The notes beneath the pieces are model-generated. The model did no database searches. It was not told where the DNA came from and saw only the letters and a list, made by a program, of their open reading frames with translations. A program made the position numbers and the translations under genes. A DNA stretch of 64,000 nt from Streptomyces thinghirensis (GTDB lineage: Bacteria; Actinomycetota; Actinomycetia; Streptomycetales; Streptomycetaceae). Shown piece by piece: positions 21,693 to 32,134 of this stretch (its first letter is position 1; each line of letters begins with the position of its first letter). The stretch covers positions 43,005 through 107,004 of the forward strand of contig JAKFGP010000056.1 in the NCBI GenBank assembly GCA_021502835.1, given 5' to 3'.

Positions 21693-22905
21693 ATGACCGT
21701 GTGGGACGACCTCGTCGGGCAGGAGAAGGTGAGCGAACCGCTCGCCGCCGCTGCCCGGGACGCCGACGCCTTCGTCACCGCCGCCGCGGCCGACGGCCCC
21801 GCTCCCCGAGACGTCGAGCATGACGCACGCCTGGCTGTTCACCGGCCCGCCCGGCGCGGGGTGGCGCAGACGGCGCGGGCCTTCGCCGCCGCGTTGCAGT
21901 GCGTGAGCCCCGACCGCGCGCTCGGTGGTGTCCCCGGCTGCGGCTTCTGCGACGGATGCCACACTGCGCTCGTCGGCACCCACGCGGACGTCAGCACGGT
22001 GGTCGCCATGGGGGCGGAGATCCGCGTCACGGACATGCGGGACACCGTCCGCAAGTCATTCACCTCGCCCGCGAACGGTCGCTGGCAGATCATCCCTCGT
22101 CGAAGAGGCCGAGCGGCTGAACGAGAAATCCGCCAACGCCGTCCTGAAGGCCGTGGAGGAACCCGCTCCGCGTACGGTCTGGCTGCTGTGCGCCCCGTCC
22201 GTCGAGGACGTCCTGCCCCACGATCCGTTCCCCGCTGCCGCCACCTGAACCTGCGTACCCCGACGGTCGACGCCGTCGCGCCGACATGCTCGTACGGCGC
22301 GGAGGGCGTCGAGCCGGACGCCGCCGCCGCGGCGGCCCGCGCCACCCAGGGCCACATCGACCGCGCCCGCCGCCTGGCCACGGACCCGGCCGCCCGGAGC
22401 CGCCGGGCCGCCGTGCTGAAGCTGCCGCTACGGGTCGAGGACGTCGGCGGTGCCCTCAAGGCGGCCCAGGAACTGGTCGACGCGCGGCGGAGGACGCCAA
22501 ACAGCTCGCCGAGGAGATGGACACCAAGGAGACCGAGGAGCTGAAGGCCGCCCTGGGCGCGGCACAGGGCGGCCGGCTGCCGCGCGGCACGGCGAGCGTG
22601 ATGAAGGACCTGGAGGAGAACCAGAAGCGCCGCAGAACGCGTACACAACGCAACAGCCTCGACCTCGCCCTGACCGACCTCACCGCCTTCTACCGCGACG
22701 TCCTCGCCCTCCAGCTCGGCTCCTGTGTGGCGATCGCCAACGCCGACGCCGAGGAAGCCCCTGGATCGTCTCGCCCAGCGGCAGCTCACCGGAGTCCACG
22801 CTGCGCCGCATCGAGGCGGTCGCCGCCTGTGGGGAGGCCCTCGACCCTATGTGCCGCCCCTTCTCGCGGTCGAGGCGATGGCGATGGCACCTCAGAGCGG
22901 GCTGA
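21693..22905 (+). CDS. holB: DNA polymerase III delta' subunit
   Basis: Clamp-loader subunit, about 400 residues. TVWDDLVGQEKVSEPLAAAA, THAWLFTGPPGAG (P-loop region), zinc-binding CGFCDGCH near 21940-21965, VEEAERLNEKSANAVLKAVEEP and the SRC region damaged by shifts near 22225. The C-terminal collar domain is RNSLDLALTDLTAFYRDVLA. Breaks near 21805, 22092, 22225, 22290, 22490, 22758 and 22890. ATG with GGAAGGGCGG upstream. Confidence 0.9.
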
Positions 22906-22994
22906 TCCGGGGGCCTCGGTTGACGACGTAACTCGTACGAGGCACGTCGAGCACGCTCAGCATTGATGCCGTCGCGGAGAGTTACGCTCGCTGA

Positions 22995-24613
22995 ATGCAC
23001 ACAAGGCGCACTCACCGCAGGACCCGCATCGGCAGGACCCGTACCGGAGCCACGCTTCTCGCCGCCGCGTTGCTGGCCACCGCCTGCTCGGCCGGGGGCG
23101 CGTCGACGTCCGCCGAAATCGGCGGCGGCCGAGGCGGCCGGATCCACGGAGGCGGCGAAGGCGACGCTGGCCGCGTTGCCGCAGGCCACGCCCCTCCGCG
23201 CTGGCGCCGTACTACGAGCAGAAGCTGAGCTGGCGCGACTGCGGTGTCCCCGGCTTCCAGTGCGCCACCATGAAGGCCCCGCTCGACTACGCGAAACCGA
23301 CCGGGAGACGTCCGGCTCGCCGTGGCCCGCAAGAAGGCCACCGGCCCGGGCAAGCGGCTCGGCTCGCTGCTGGTGAACCCGGGCGGGCCGGGCGGTTCGG
23401 CGATCGGCTACCTCCAGCAGTACGCGGGCATCGGCTACCCCGAGGAGGTCCGCGCCCGGTACGACATGGTGGCGGTCGACCCGCGGGGCGTGGCCCGCAG
23501 CGAGCCCATCGAGTGCCTCGACGGCCGCGAGATGGACGCGTACACGCGGACGGACGTCACCCCGGACGACGAGGGGAGGCGGAGGAGCTGGTCGACGCCT
23601 ACCAGAAGTTCGCCGAGGGCTGCGGAGCGGACGCGCCGAAACTGCTGCGACACGTGTCGACCGTCGAGGCGGCCCGTGACATGGACGTCCTGCGGGCCGT
23701 GCTGGGCGACGAGAAGCTGACCTGCGTGGGCGCGTCGTACGGCACCTTCCTCGGGGCGACGTACGCCGGCCTGTTCCCGGACCGGGCGGGCCGCCTGGTG
23801 CTGGACGGCGCGATGGACCCGTCGCTGCCCGCACGCAGGCTGAACATGGAGCAGACGGCGGGCTTCGAGACGGCGTTCCAGTCCTTCGCGAAGGACTGCG
23901 TACGGCAGCCCGACTGCCCCCTCGGCGACCAGGGCACCACCCCCGACCAGGTCGGCAAGAACCTGAAGGCCTTCTTCGACGACCTGGACGCCAAGCCCGT
24001 CCCCACCGGCGACGCGGACGGCCGCAAGCTCACCGAGTCACTGGCCACCACCGGCGTGATCGCGGCGATGTACGACGAGGGCGCCTGGCAGCAGCTGCGC
24101 GAGTCGCTGACCTCGGCGATGAAGGAGAACGACGGCGCCGGCCTGCTGGTCCTGTCCGACAGCTACTACGAGCGCGAGGCCGACGGCGGCTACAGCAACC
24201 TGATGTTCGCCAACGCCGCCGTGAACTGTCTGGACCTCCCCGCGGCCTTCTCCTCCCCGGACGAGGTGCGAGAAGCGCTCCCCGACTTCAGAAGGCGTCC
24301 CCGGTCTTCGGCGAGGGCCTCGCCTGGTCCTCCCTGAACTGCGCGTACTGGCCGGTGCAGGCCACGGGCGAACCGCACCGCATCGAGGCCGCCGGCGCCA
24401 CCCCCATCGTCGTGGTCGGCACCACCCGCGACCCGGCCACCCCCGTACCGCTGGGCCGAGGCCCTGGCCGACCAGCTCTCCTCCGGCCGCCTCCTCACCT
24501 ACGAGGGCGACGGCCACACCGCCTACGGCCGCGGCAGCACCTGCATCGACTCCGCGATCAACACCTACCTGCTGCGCGGCACCGCGCCGGAAGACGGCAA
24601 ACGCTGCTCGTAG
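22995..24613 (+). CDS. secreted alpha/beta-hydrolase (SlpD/SlpE-like tripeptidyl aminopeptidase family)
   Basis: Basic N-terminus, hydrophobic core ATLLAAALLATACSAGG with a lipobox (LATAC), then the hydrolase fold. LLVNPGGPGGSAIGYLQQYA forms the oxyanion side, GASYGTFLGATYAGLFPDR carries the nucleophile Ser near 23740, and GTTRDPATP and GDGHTAYGRG carry the Asp and His near 24420-24535. About 520 residues; the family removes tripeptides or acts as a proteinase at the cell surface. Breaks near 23165, 23305, 23572, 24290 and 24450. Confidence 0.85.
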
Positions 24614-24732
24614 CCACCCCGGCAACCGTCCCGTCCGCCCCGGAGCCCCAGCCTCCGGGGCGGGTACGAAGCACCCTCGGAAACTGTGTAGACTTACCGA
24701 CGTTGCTGATCGCACCATGGTGCCCAGCGCAC

Positions 24733-24808
24733 GCCGCCTTAGCTCAGATGGCCAGAGCAACGCACTCTAATGCGTAGGTCTCGGGTTCGAATCCCGAAGG
24801 CGGCTCCA
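24733..24808 (+). tRNA. tRNA-Thr with a 6-nt anticodon loop as sequenced
   Basis: Acceptor stem GCCGCCT/AGGCGGC, D-loop TTAGCTCAGATGGCCAGAGC, T-arm CGGGTTCGAATCCCG, and encoded CCA. Anticodon stem ACGCA/TGCGT encloses only CTCTAA. The streptomycete tRNA-Thr I know has CTCGTAA (anticodon CGU) in the same context, so one G appears to be missing. As written, a CUA triplet would occupy the anticodon position. The simplest reading is tRNA-Thr(CGU) with a one-base error. Confidence 0.85.
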
Positions 24809-24811
24809 TAC

Positions 24812-24850
24812 GAACCCGCGGGTCAGGTATCTGATCTGCGGGTTCTTTGT
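24812..24850 (+). terminator. terminator after tRNA-Thr
   Basis: GAACCCGC / GCGGGTTC stem with an 18-base loop followed by TTTGTTTTGT. It starts 4 bases after the tRNA CCA end. The next 220 bp to the glycosyltransferase hold a short tandem ACCAGTG repeat (24921-24945) and nothing else that I can assign. Confidence 0.85.
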
Positions 24851-25069
24851 TTTGTGCGCCGATGCTCCGGCGGGAGCGGGGTGCGTCCGTTGAACCGTTC
24901 CCCGCGGTTCTCCGTACCAGTGACCAGTGACCAGTGATCAGTGGCCAAGTGGCCTGGTGACGCGGGCCACGCGGCCAGTGCGGCGAACCGCGGGGGCGCG
25001 GGTGGGCGTACGCCGGGGATCGCGGTCGTGAACGGCTAGCATCGCGCACACGTTGTCGGCCGGAACGAG

Positions 25070-25981
25070 GTGAGGGCATGGGCGAGCACACGGGTGGACC
25101 GGAGGATCGCCGTCGCCGTGGTGACCATGGGGAACCGGCCCGCCGAGGTCGACGCCCTGCTGGAGTCCGTGGCCAAGCAGGACGTTCCGCCCGCGCGGAT
25201 CGTGATCGTCGGAAACGGCTGCCCGCTGCCCGAGTTCGCCGCGCGGCTGTCGCTGCCCGGCGAGGTCACGTCGATCGAGGTCGACGAGAACCTGGGCTGT
25301 CCCGGCGGGCGGAACGTGGCGCTCGCGCGGTTGCGGGAGTTCGGCGACACCGACGTGGTCGTGGAGCTGGACGACGACGGCCTCCTCGTGGACGCCGATG
25401 TGCTGCGCCGGGTGGGGGAGCTGTTCGCCGCCGACGACCGGCTCGGCATCGTCGGCTTCCGGATCGCCGACGAGCACGGCGAGACACAGCAGCGGCACGT
25501 CCCCGGGTCGGCGCCTCCGACCCCATGCGGGGCGGGTACGTCACCGGGTTCCTCGGCGGCGGGCACGCGCTGCGGTCGGCGATGCTCGACGAGGTCGGCG
25601 ACTGGCCGCGGAGTTCTTCTTCGCGCACGAGGAGACCGACCTGGCCTGGCGCGCGGCCGACGCCGGGTGGCGCATCCTCTACGCGCCCGAGCTGCTGCTC
25701 CAGCACCCGAAGACCTCGCCCGCACGGCACGCCGTCTACTTCCGGGTCAACGCCCGCAACCGGGTCTGGCTGGCCCGCCGCAGGCTGCCACTGCCGTTGA
25801 TCCCCGTCCACCTCGGTGTGTGGATGCTGCTCACGCTGGCGCGCAACCGGTCGCTCGGCGGGCTGCGAGCCTGGTTCGGCGGGTTCGCGGAGGGCCTGCG
25901 CAAGCCCGCGGGGAGCGGCGGCCGATGCGCTGGCGCACGGTGGGGCGGCTCACCCGGCTGGGACGGCCGCCCGTCATCTGA
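25070..25981 (+). CDS. family 2 glycosyltransferase
   Basis: GT-A fold enzyme, about 300 residues, nucleotide-sugar dependent. RRIAVAVVTMGNRPAEVDAL starts the Rossmann half. ENLGCPGGRNVALARLREFG and VVELDDDGLL contain the DxD metal site near 25365-25385. Acceptor-side motifs GGYVTGFLGGGHALR and FFFAHEETDLAWRAADAGW (ED-type catalytic acid) lie near 25530-25670. GTG 25070 gives an unbroken N-terminus; ATG 25078 would need a frame repair. Breaks near 25505 and 25610. Acceptor unknown. Confidence 0.85.
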   Translation: MRAWASTRVDRRIAVAVVTMGNRPAEVDALLESVAKQDVPPARIVIVGNGCPLPEFAARLSLPGEVTSIEVDENLGCPGGRNVALARLREFGDTDVVVELDDDGLLVDADVLRRVGELFAADDRLGIVGFRIADEHGETQQRHVPGSAPPTPCGAGTSPGSSAAGTRCGRRCSTRSATGRGVLLRARGDRPGLARGRRRVAHPLRARAAAPAPEDLARTARRLLPGQRPQPGLAGPPQAATAVDPRPPRCVDAAHAGAQPVARRAASLVRRVRGGPAQARGERRPMRWRTVGRLTRLGRPPVI

Positions 25982-25988
25982 GCAGGAC

Positions 25989-26026
25989 GAGAGCCCCGGT
26001 CGTTCACCTCTGACGAACGGGGCTCT
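25989..26026 (+). terminator. terminator after the glycosyltransferase
   Basis: AGAGCCCCG ... CGGGGCTCT, with inner GTCGTTC/GACGAAC pairing, directly after the stop codon. Confidence 0.85.
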
Positions 26027-26106
26027 CCTACGTCCCCGGACCCGGCGCGGCGGCGACACTCCCCCGAGCAACGCGTTCTACGCGCGCACCCCCGGGCCAG
26101 ATCCGA

Positions 26107-26122
26107 TGATGTGATCACATCA
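26107..26122. promoter_or_regulatory. 16-bp perfect palindrome, operator candidate
   Basis: TGATGTGATCACATCA is a perfect palindrome 113 bp upstream of the AfsR-like gene, in the intergenic region. It resembles GntR- or CRP-type sites but I cannot name the regulator. Confidence 0.6.
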
Positions 26123-26234
26123 GACCTTGCCAACGGATCGCTAACATGTGGCCAACGGTTCTCCGTTGACCAGGGGTGGCCGTGACGGAGACGGTCGTGG
26201 CGGAAAGTCGCCGTGAGGAAGGTGGTAGGGCGGC

Positions 26235-29200
26235 GTGAAGCGGTACCGCCTGCGGTTCGGACTCCTGGGGCCACCGGTCCTGTACGCCGCCGATGCCGCC
26301 GTCCCGCTGGGCGATGCCGCTCCTGTCCCCGCCCCCATACCCGTCGCCAGTCCCAAGGCCCGGGCCCTGCTCGCCGCCCTGCTGCTGGAGGCGGGGCGGT
26401 CCGTGTCCGTCGAGTCGCTCGAGGACGCGCTGTGGGGCGGCGCCCCGCCGCCGTCCGCGCGGGCCTCGCTGCACAATCACGTGACCCGGCTGCGGCGGCT
26501 GATCGGCGAGCCCGGCCGGCTGCGCACCGTGCCGTCCGGCTACCTCCTGCGGGTCGAGGAGGGCGAGGTGGACGTGCACGTCTTCGAGGCCGCCGCGAGT
26601 GAGGCGCGTGCCGCGCACGCCGACGGCGACTGGGCACGGGTCGTGCGCTCGGGCTCGGCCGCACTGGCGCTCTGGCGGGGCGCGCCGCTCGCCGGGCTGC
26701 CGGCCGAGGTGGGCGGGTACGCGTTCGCCCAGCGGCTCCAGGAGACGCGGCTCCTGCTCACCGAGTGGTGTTACGACGCCGAACTGTCCCTCGGCGGCGC
26801 GCGGCTGGAGAGCCTCGTACCGGAGCTGTCGGCGCTCGCCGCCGAGCATCCGCTGCGGGAGACGTACCACCGCCAGCTGATGCTGGCCCTGCACCGCACC
26901 GGGCGGCGGGCGGAGGCGCTGGCCGTCCACCGTGATCTGCGCGCCCGCCTCTCCGAGGATCTCGGCATCGAGCCGGGCCCCGCCGTGCGGGCGGCGCACG
27001 TGGAGGTGCTGCGGGGGGCGGCCGCGCCGCCGAGCGCGGCTGCGCAGCGCCCGGCGTCGCGGGCGCCGTGCCGCAGAACCCACGGGATGCCGCGTCACAG
27101 AACCCACGGGATGGCGCACCACAGAACCCACGGGATGCCGCACCACGGAACGCCGCCCCCCGCGACCCCGTACCGCGCGTCGACGTCCCGCCCGTCCGTC
27201 CGGTCCCGGAGCAGGCGGCCTCCCTCCGCGTCCGGCGCAACTGCCCGCCGGTCCACCGCACTTCACCGGTCGCGGCACCGTGCGGGGCGATCTGGTCCGC
27301 GCCCTCGCCCCTGGCTCGTACCCCCCGCGTAGCCGTCGTCAGCGGCATGGCCGGTGTCGGCAAGACCGCCCTCGCGCTCCATGTCTCGCATGGGATGAAG
27401 GAACGTTTCCCCGATGGGCAGCTCTACCTCAACCTGCACGGCGCCACCCCCGGAATGTCCCCGCTGACCCAGGAACAGGCGCTCACCGCACTGCTCCGCG
27501 ACCTCGGCGCGGATCCCCGGCTGGTCCCCGAACGGACCGACGCCGCGGCCGCGTTGCTGCGCTCGTTGCTCGCGCCGACTCGTACGCTCATGCTCCTGGA
27601 CGACGCCGAGAACGCCGCGCAGGTACGTCCGCTGCTGCCGGCCGGCCCCGGCTGCGCGGTGATCGTCACCAGCCGGTCGCCGCTCACCGCGCTCGACGGT
27701 GCCCACCGCTTCCCGCTCGCGCCGCTGTCCGGGGCGGAGAGCGCGGCGCTGCTGCGGGCGGCGTCCGGGCGCGACAGCCGTTACGGACCGGACGCCGACC
27801 ACCCCCTCGTCGAGCTGACCGGCCGTCTTCCCCTGGCCCCTGCGTGTCGTCGCCGCCCGGCTGGCCGCCCGGCGCGCCCTCACCCCCGACGCGCTTGCCG
27901 GCCAACTGGCCGCCACCGAAGGGCGGCTGAACCACCTGGAGTACGACGACCTGAGTGTGCGGCGTTCCCTCGCCGTCGCCCACGACGCGCTCGCCGCCTC
28001 CGACCGCGAGACCGACCGGGACGCGGCTCTCACGCTGCGCCGCATCGGTGCCCTGGATCTGCCCGCGTACGGCGCACCGCTGCTCGCCCGTCTCATCGAC
28101 GCCGACGAGGGCCGCGCCGAGGCCGCCCTCGACCGCCTCGTCGACGTGGCCCTGCTGGAGGAGACCGCGTACGGCCGCTACGCCCCGCACGACCTGGTGC
28201 GCGAGTTCGCCCGGGAGATCGCCCGCGACGACGGTGCGGATGACGTCGCCGGGATCACCCTGCGCTGGTACGCCGCCGTCGCCGAGCGCGTCCTCACCGC
28301 GATCGTCGAACCCGGCATCGACCAGGACGACCGCCGTCGCCCCACCGCCGCACAGCCTCCCGAGCACGCGACGGAGGTCGCCTCGGTCCCGCCCTTCGCC
28401 CGCTGCGAGGACGCCTTCGCCTGGGGCGATCTGGAGTCGGAGAACGTCGTCACACTCGTCGAGCGCCACGGCGGCGGTGACGGCGGTCACGGCGGTGACA
28501 GCGGTGGCGGTGACGGCGGCGGCTGTGATGGCGGTGGTGGCCGGACCCGTCATCTCGCCGTTCTCCTCCGGCTCCTCTTTCCCTATGCCCAGCGCAGCTG
28601 CCGGGTCGCCGAGATGGAGGTGCTGGGCCGGGGCGCCCTCGGCCTCGCGCGCCTCCACGGTGACGAGGCCGCCGAGGCCTACGCGCTGGGCGACCTCGCG
28701 GGCCTGCACTTCCTGACCGGCCGGCTCAGTGACGCGCTCGCGCTCAACGACCGTTCGCTGGCGGTCTGGCGGCGGCTCGGCACGGTCAGCCGGATCCGCC
28801 GCTGCCTCAACAACCGTGGCCTGCTCCTCGAAAAACCTGGGCCGACACGACGAGTCGGCCGAGGCGCTGCGGCAGAGCCTCGCGTACTCACAGCGGCTGA
28901 ACGACCCGTGGGGCGAGGCGATCACCCACAGCCATCTCGGCAACCTCTACGAGCACACCGACCCACGGGCGGCGATCGAGCAGCACCGGCGTTCGCTCGC
29001 CATCGGCGACGAGATCGGCAACGTGATCGTGCAGCACTCGGCGCACTGCAACATCGGCTATGCCCACCTCACGCTCGGCGAACCGGCCGCCGCCGCAGCG
29101 CCACTTCGAGGAGAGCATGCGCATCCTGGGCGGGCACGGTGACTGGCACGGCGAGTCCCAGACCAGGCTCGGCCTCGTCCGCGCCCTGCGCCTGCTGGGC

Positions 29201-29439
29201 CGTACCGAACGGGCCGCGGAGGAGTGCGCGGAGCTGCTCCGTCGCGCCGAGGCCCGCGCCGACCGCTACACCGGCGGTCTCGCCCGGCACCAGCAGGGGC
29301 TGCTGCTGCGGGAGCGGGGGCGCGACCGGGAGGCGTACGAGCAGTGGCGGGCGGCGCTGGCGGCACTGGACGGGACGGACGCGAAGACGGTGGCGGGGAG
29401 TTGCGGGAGCTACCGGCCGAGGGCCCTCCCGCCGACTGA
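26235..29439 (+). CDS. AfsR/SARP-type transcriptional regulator with NB-ARC and TPR domains
   Basis: About 1,065 residues. OmpR-like winged helix (FGLLGPPVLYA ... LRRLIGEPGRLRTVPSGYLL), then the bacterial activation domain (LRETYHRQLMLALHRTGRRAEAL). A linker with three 8-residue QNPRDxxx repeats follows, then the NTPase domain with Walker A SGMAGVGKTALAL near 27345-27380 and LMLLDDAENAAQV. A Gly/Asp/His repeat near 28470-28540 precedes C-terminal TPRs (NNRGLLLEKLGRHDESAEAL, LGNLYEHTDPRAAIEQHRRS). Activators of this type govern secondary metabolism, but no biosynthetic cluster is visible here. GTG start with GGAAGGTGG upstream. Breaks near 27065, 27840, 28835, 29100 and 29400. Confidence 0.9.
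27074..27145 (+). repeat. three 24-bp in-frame tandem repeats in the regulator linker
   Basis: Units begin CAGAACCCACGGGATG at 27074, 27098 and 27122, encoding QNPRDAAS, QNPRDGAP and QNPRDAAP. Located between the activation domain and the NTPase domain. Confidence 0.9.
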
Positions 29440-29523
29440 TCACTTGGCGTCCGCGCAGCACGCCATCGATCCCGGCGTACGCGTCGCATGCCACCGATCA
29501 CTTGGCGTCCGCGTAGCACTCCA
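29438..29523 (+). repeat. 28-bp direct repeat duplicating the 3' end of the polymerase gene
   Basis: GATCACTTGGCGTCCGCG followed by C/T AGCAC G/T CCA occurs at 29438-29465 and again at 29496-29523, with 2 mismatches. The second copy is the last codons of the minus-strand polymerase; the first begins inside the stop of the AfsR-like gene. A short spacer of 30 bp separates them. Confidence 0.85.
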
Positions 29524-31191
29524 CCACCGCCGTCGTGAACGGGAAACGCACCGGCGTCCGGCCGAACGTCAGCCGTCCCGCCAGCTCCGCCGCTTCCCGG
29601 ATCGCCGTGACGACGGCGTCCGCCTCCTCCTCGGGGCAGTGCACGATCACCTCGTCGTGCTGGAAGAAGACCAGCTCCGCCGACTTGTCCGCACAGGCCT
29701 GCCGCAGCGCGGCGAGCAGCAGCAGGGCCCAGTCCGGCGGCGCTGCCCTGGACGACGAAGTTACGGGCGAAGCGGCCTCGCGCGCGGGCGTTGGTGGACG
29801 CGTAGCCGGGCACCCTCCCCTGCGCCTGGCCCGGCGCGTCGGAGGGGTCGTCCTGCGGCAGGCCCGCCTCCTCGGCACCGTCGGCCGCCCCGGCCGCCGG
29901 TGGGCAGGTGCGCCCCAGCCAGGTCCGTACGAGCGCCCCTCCTCGCCCGCGCGCGCCGCGTCGTCGACGTACGCGACCGCCCCGGGGAAGCGGCGTCTGA
30001 GCGCGGCGAGGTTCTTCAGGCCGTCGCCGGAGGTCTGACCGTAGACCGCGCCGAGGACGGCGAGTTTGGCCTGGGCGCGGTCGCCGGAGAAGGCGCGGTC
30101 GGACACTGCCTGGTAGAGGTCGGTCTCGCGGCCGGCCACCTCCATCAGGCCGGGGTCACGGGAGATCGCCGCCAGCACGCGCGGCTCCATCTGGTCGGCG
30201 TCGGCGACGACCAGCCGCCAGCCCCGGGTCGGCGACGACGGCCCGCCGGATGACCTTGGGGATCTGCAGTCCGCCCCCGCCGTTGGTCACCCAGCGTCCG
30301 GTGACGGTGCCGCCGGCCAGGAACTCGGGGCGGAACCGTCCGTCGCGCACCCAGTCCTGGAGCCAGGACCAGCCGTGGGCGACCCAGATCCGGTACAGCT
30401 TCTTGTACTCGATCAGCGGCTTCACGGCCGGATGGTCGACCGACTCGATCTCCCACCGGCGGGTGGAGCCGACCTTGATGCCGGCCCGCGCGAACGCCTT
30501 GACCACGTCCGCGGGCAGATCGGGCCGCACCCGGTGCCCGGAACGCCGCGACACCTCCTCGGCCAGCTCGGCCAGGCGGCGCGGCTCGCCTCCTCCCGCG
30601 TACCGCTCGCCGAGCAGGTCGTGCAGTACTTCCCGGTGTACGTCGGCACGCCAGGGCAGCCCGGAGCGGTTCATCTCGGCGGCGACCAGCATCCCCGCCG
30701 ACTCGGCCGCCGTCAGCAGCCGCATCCGGTCGGGGGTGGGCGGACCGGTCGTGGCGGCGCTGCTGCTCGGCGTAGACGGCGAGCAGGTCGTCCAGGGGCA
30801 GGTGGACGGCCTGGGGCTCGAAGAGCGGGGACTGCGCGCCGGGCTCGGCGGAGCGCTGTGGCGGGTCGGGCGGTACCGGGTCGCCGCGCAGCCTGGCCAG
30901 GGCCGCCGCGGCCGAGCGTGGCTCCCCGTACCGGCCTTCGTGGCCGAGCAGGAGGGTTTCGGCGGCCTCCACGTCGTAGCACCGCTCCACCCGCACCCCG
31001 CGGCGAGCAGGCGCGGCGCGGTCTCGGCGGTGGACCGCCACACCCAGCGCGCGACGTCCGGCCTGCTCCGCACGGCCTCGGCGAGACCGGCCTCCCCGCC
31101 GCACGGGTCCTGCGGGCAGCCCGTCGGGGCCGAGGGGGGCGACCTCCACGCCGCCGTCCTCGGCCTCGGCGAGTGCCCACCGGTCGGCCAT
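29498..31191 (-). CDS. PolA-like DNA polymerase (3'-5' exonuclease-like plus polymerase domain)
   Basis: About 560 residues, family A polymerase without a 5'-nuclease domain. It starts MADRWALAEAEDGGVEVAPLG. The N-terminal half keeps the exonuclease fold (CYDVEAAETLLLGHEGRYG) but I see no clear DxE pair. The polymerase half has TVTGRWVTNGGGGLQIPK, motif A VADADQMEPRVLAAIS near 30150-30200, motif B region QAKLAVLGAVYGQTSGDGL and motif C FFQHDEVIVHCP near 29640-29670. The second PolA-like enzyme of Streptomyces fits. Breaks near 31110, 30745, 30585, 30225, 29925 and 29745. Confidence 0.85.
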
Positions 31192-31271
31192 GTCGCGAGT
31201 GTCGCAGGAGGGACTGACAACAACCCCTCGGCGGACGACCCCTCGGCGGACAGGGCCCCGGCCCTCTCCTC

Positions 31272-32042
31272 TCAGCCCTCTCCCTGCCCGGGTGCCGTCT
31301 TCTCGGTCTCCTCGGTCTCTCGGTGACCTCGATGAACTCCGCCAGCACCTCGGTGACGTACCGCTCGGTCGCCTCCTTGTCGAGTCCGAGCCCGCTGAGT
31401 ACGCCCTCGCCGTGCTCGTGCTCCAGCAGGGCGAGCAGGATGTGCTCGGTGCCGATGTAGTTGTGGCCGAGGCGCAGGGCCTCGCGGAAGGTGAGTTCGG
31501 AGGACCTTCTTGGCGGCGGGCCCGTAGGGAACCAGCTCGGGAACCTCCGCGGCGCCGGGCGGGAGGGCCGCCGTCGCCGCCGCGCGGACCGCGTCGAGGG
31601 TCACGCCCTGTGCGGCGATCGCCTTGGCGGAGAGGCTCTCGCGTTCGGTGAGCAGGCCGAGGACGAGGTGCTCGGGCACGCCCTCGGCGTTGCCGGCGGT
31701 CTTGGCCGCGTTGTGGGCGGCCATCACGACGTTGCGCGCGCGGGGCGTGTAGCGGCTGAAGCCCTGGCTCGCGTCCAGGTCGGCCGACTCCTTGGGCACG
31801 AAGCGCTTCTGCGCCGCCTGCCGGGTGACGCCCATGCTCCTGCCGATGTCCGTCCACGAAGCGCCCGAACGCCGGGCCTGGTCCACGAAGTGGCCGATCA
31901 GGTGGTCGGCCACCTCACCGAGGTGCTCGCCGGCGATGACGGCGTCCTGGAGCTGTTCGAGGGGCTCCGGGTGCACCTTCTTGATCGCGGTGATGAGTTC
32001 GTCGAGTCGTACGGATGACGTGATGCTCGGGTTCGTCGTCAT
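31272..32042 (-). CDS. Clp N-terminal-repeat protein with helix-turn-helix
   Basis: About 255 residues. An N-terminal helical part is followed by an HTH (SWTDIGRSMGVTRQAAQKRF) near residues 60-80. Then come two Clp_N repeats (YTPRARNVVMAAHNAAKTAG, VPEHLVLGLLTERESLSAKA; and GHNYIGTEHILLALLEHEHG after the break near 31505). No ATPase modules, so it is not a ClpC. Likely a regulator or adaptor. Its promoter carries paired inverted repeats (see 32043). Confidence 0.8.
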   Translation of the reverse strand: MTTNPSITSSVRLDELITAIKKVHPEPLEQLQDAVIAGEHLGEVADHLIGHFVDQARRSGASWTDIGRSMGVTRQAAQKRFVPKESADLDASQGFSRYTPRARNVVMAAHNAAKTAGNAEGVPEHLVLGLLTERESLSAKAIAAQGVTLDAVRAAATAALPPGAAEVPELVPYGPAAKKVLRTHLPRGPAPRPQLHRHRAHPARPAGARARRGRTQRARTRQGGDRAVRHRGAGGVHRGHRETEETEKTAPGQGEG

Positions 32043-32088
32043 GTCAACCGTAGGTTGCGCCCCCAGAGGGTGTCAACCGCCGGTTGAC
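32043..32088 (-). promoter_or_regulatory. promoter with two overlapping inverted repeats, leaderless
   Basis: On the minus strand, TTGACA (plus 32071-32076) and TACGGT (plus 32047-32052) are 18 bp apart. The predicted start of transcription falls on or next to the ATG at 32042. The perfect repeat GTCAACCGCCGGTTGAC (32072-32088) covers the -35 and the weaker GTCAACCGTAGGTTG (32043-32057) covers the -10; their centres are 29 bp apart. Confidence 0.65.
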
Positions 32089-32134
32089 AATCCTCTCGAC
32101 CGGGCGACGGGCGACGGATCGCCGGGCCGTACGG

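Noticed and set aside
24733..29523. Integrated element next to tRNA-Thr
   Set aside because: No integrase, no repeated tRNA 3' end nearby, and the following genes look chromosomal. The only duplicated gene end is that of the PolA-like gene, reported separately.
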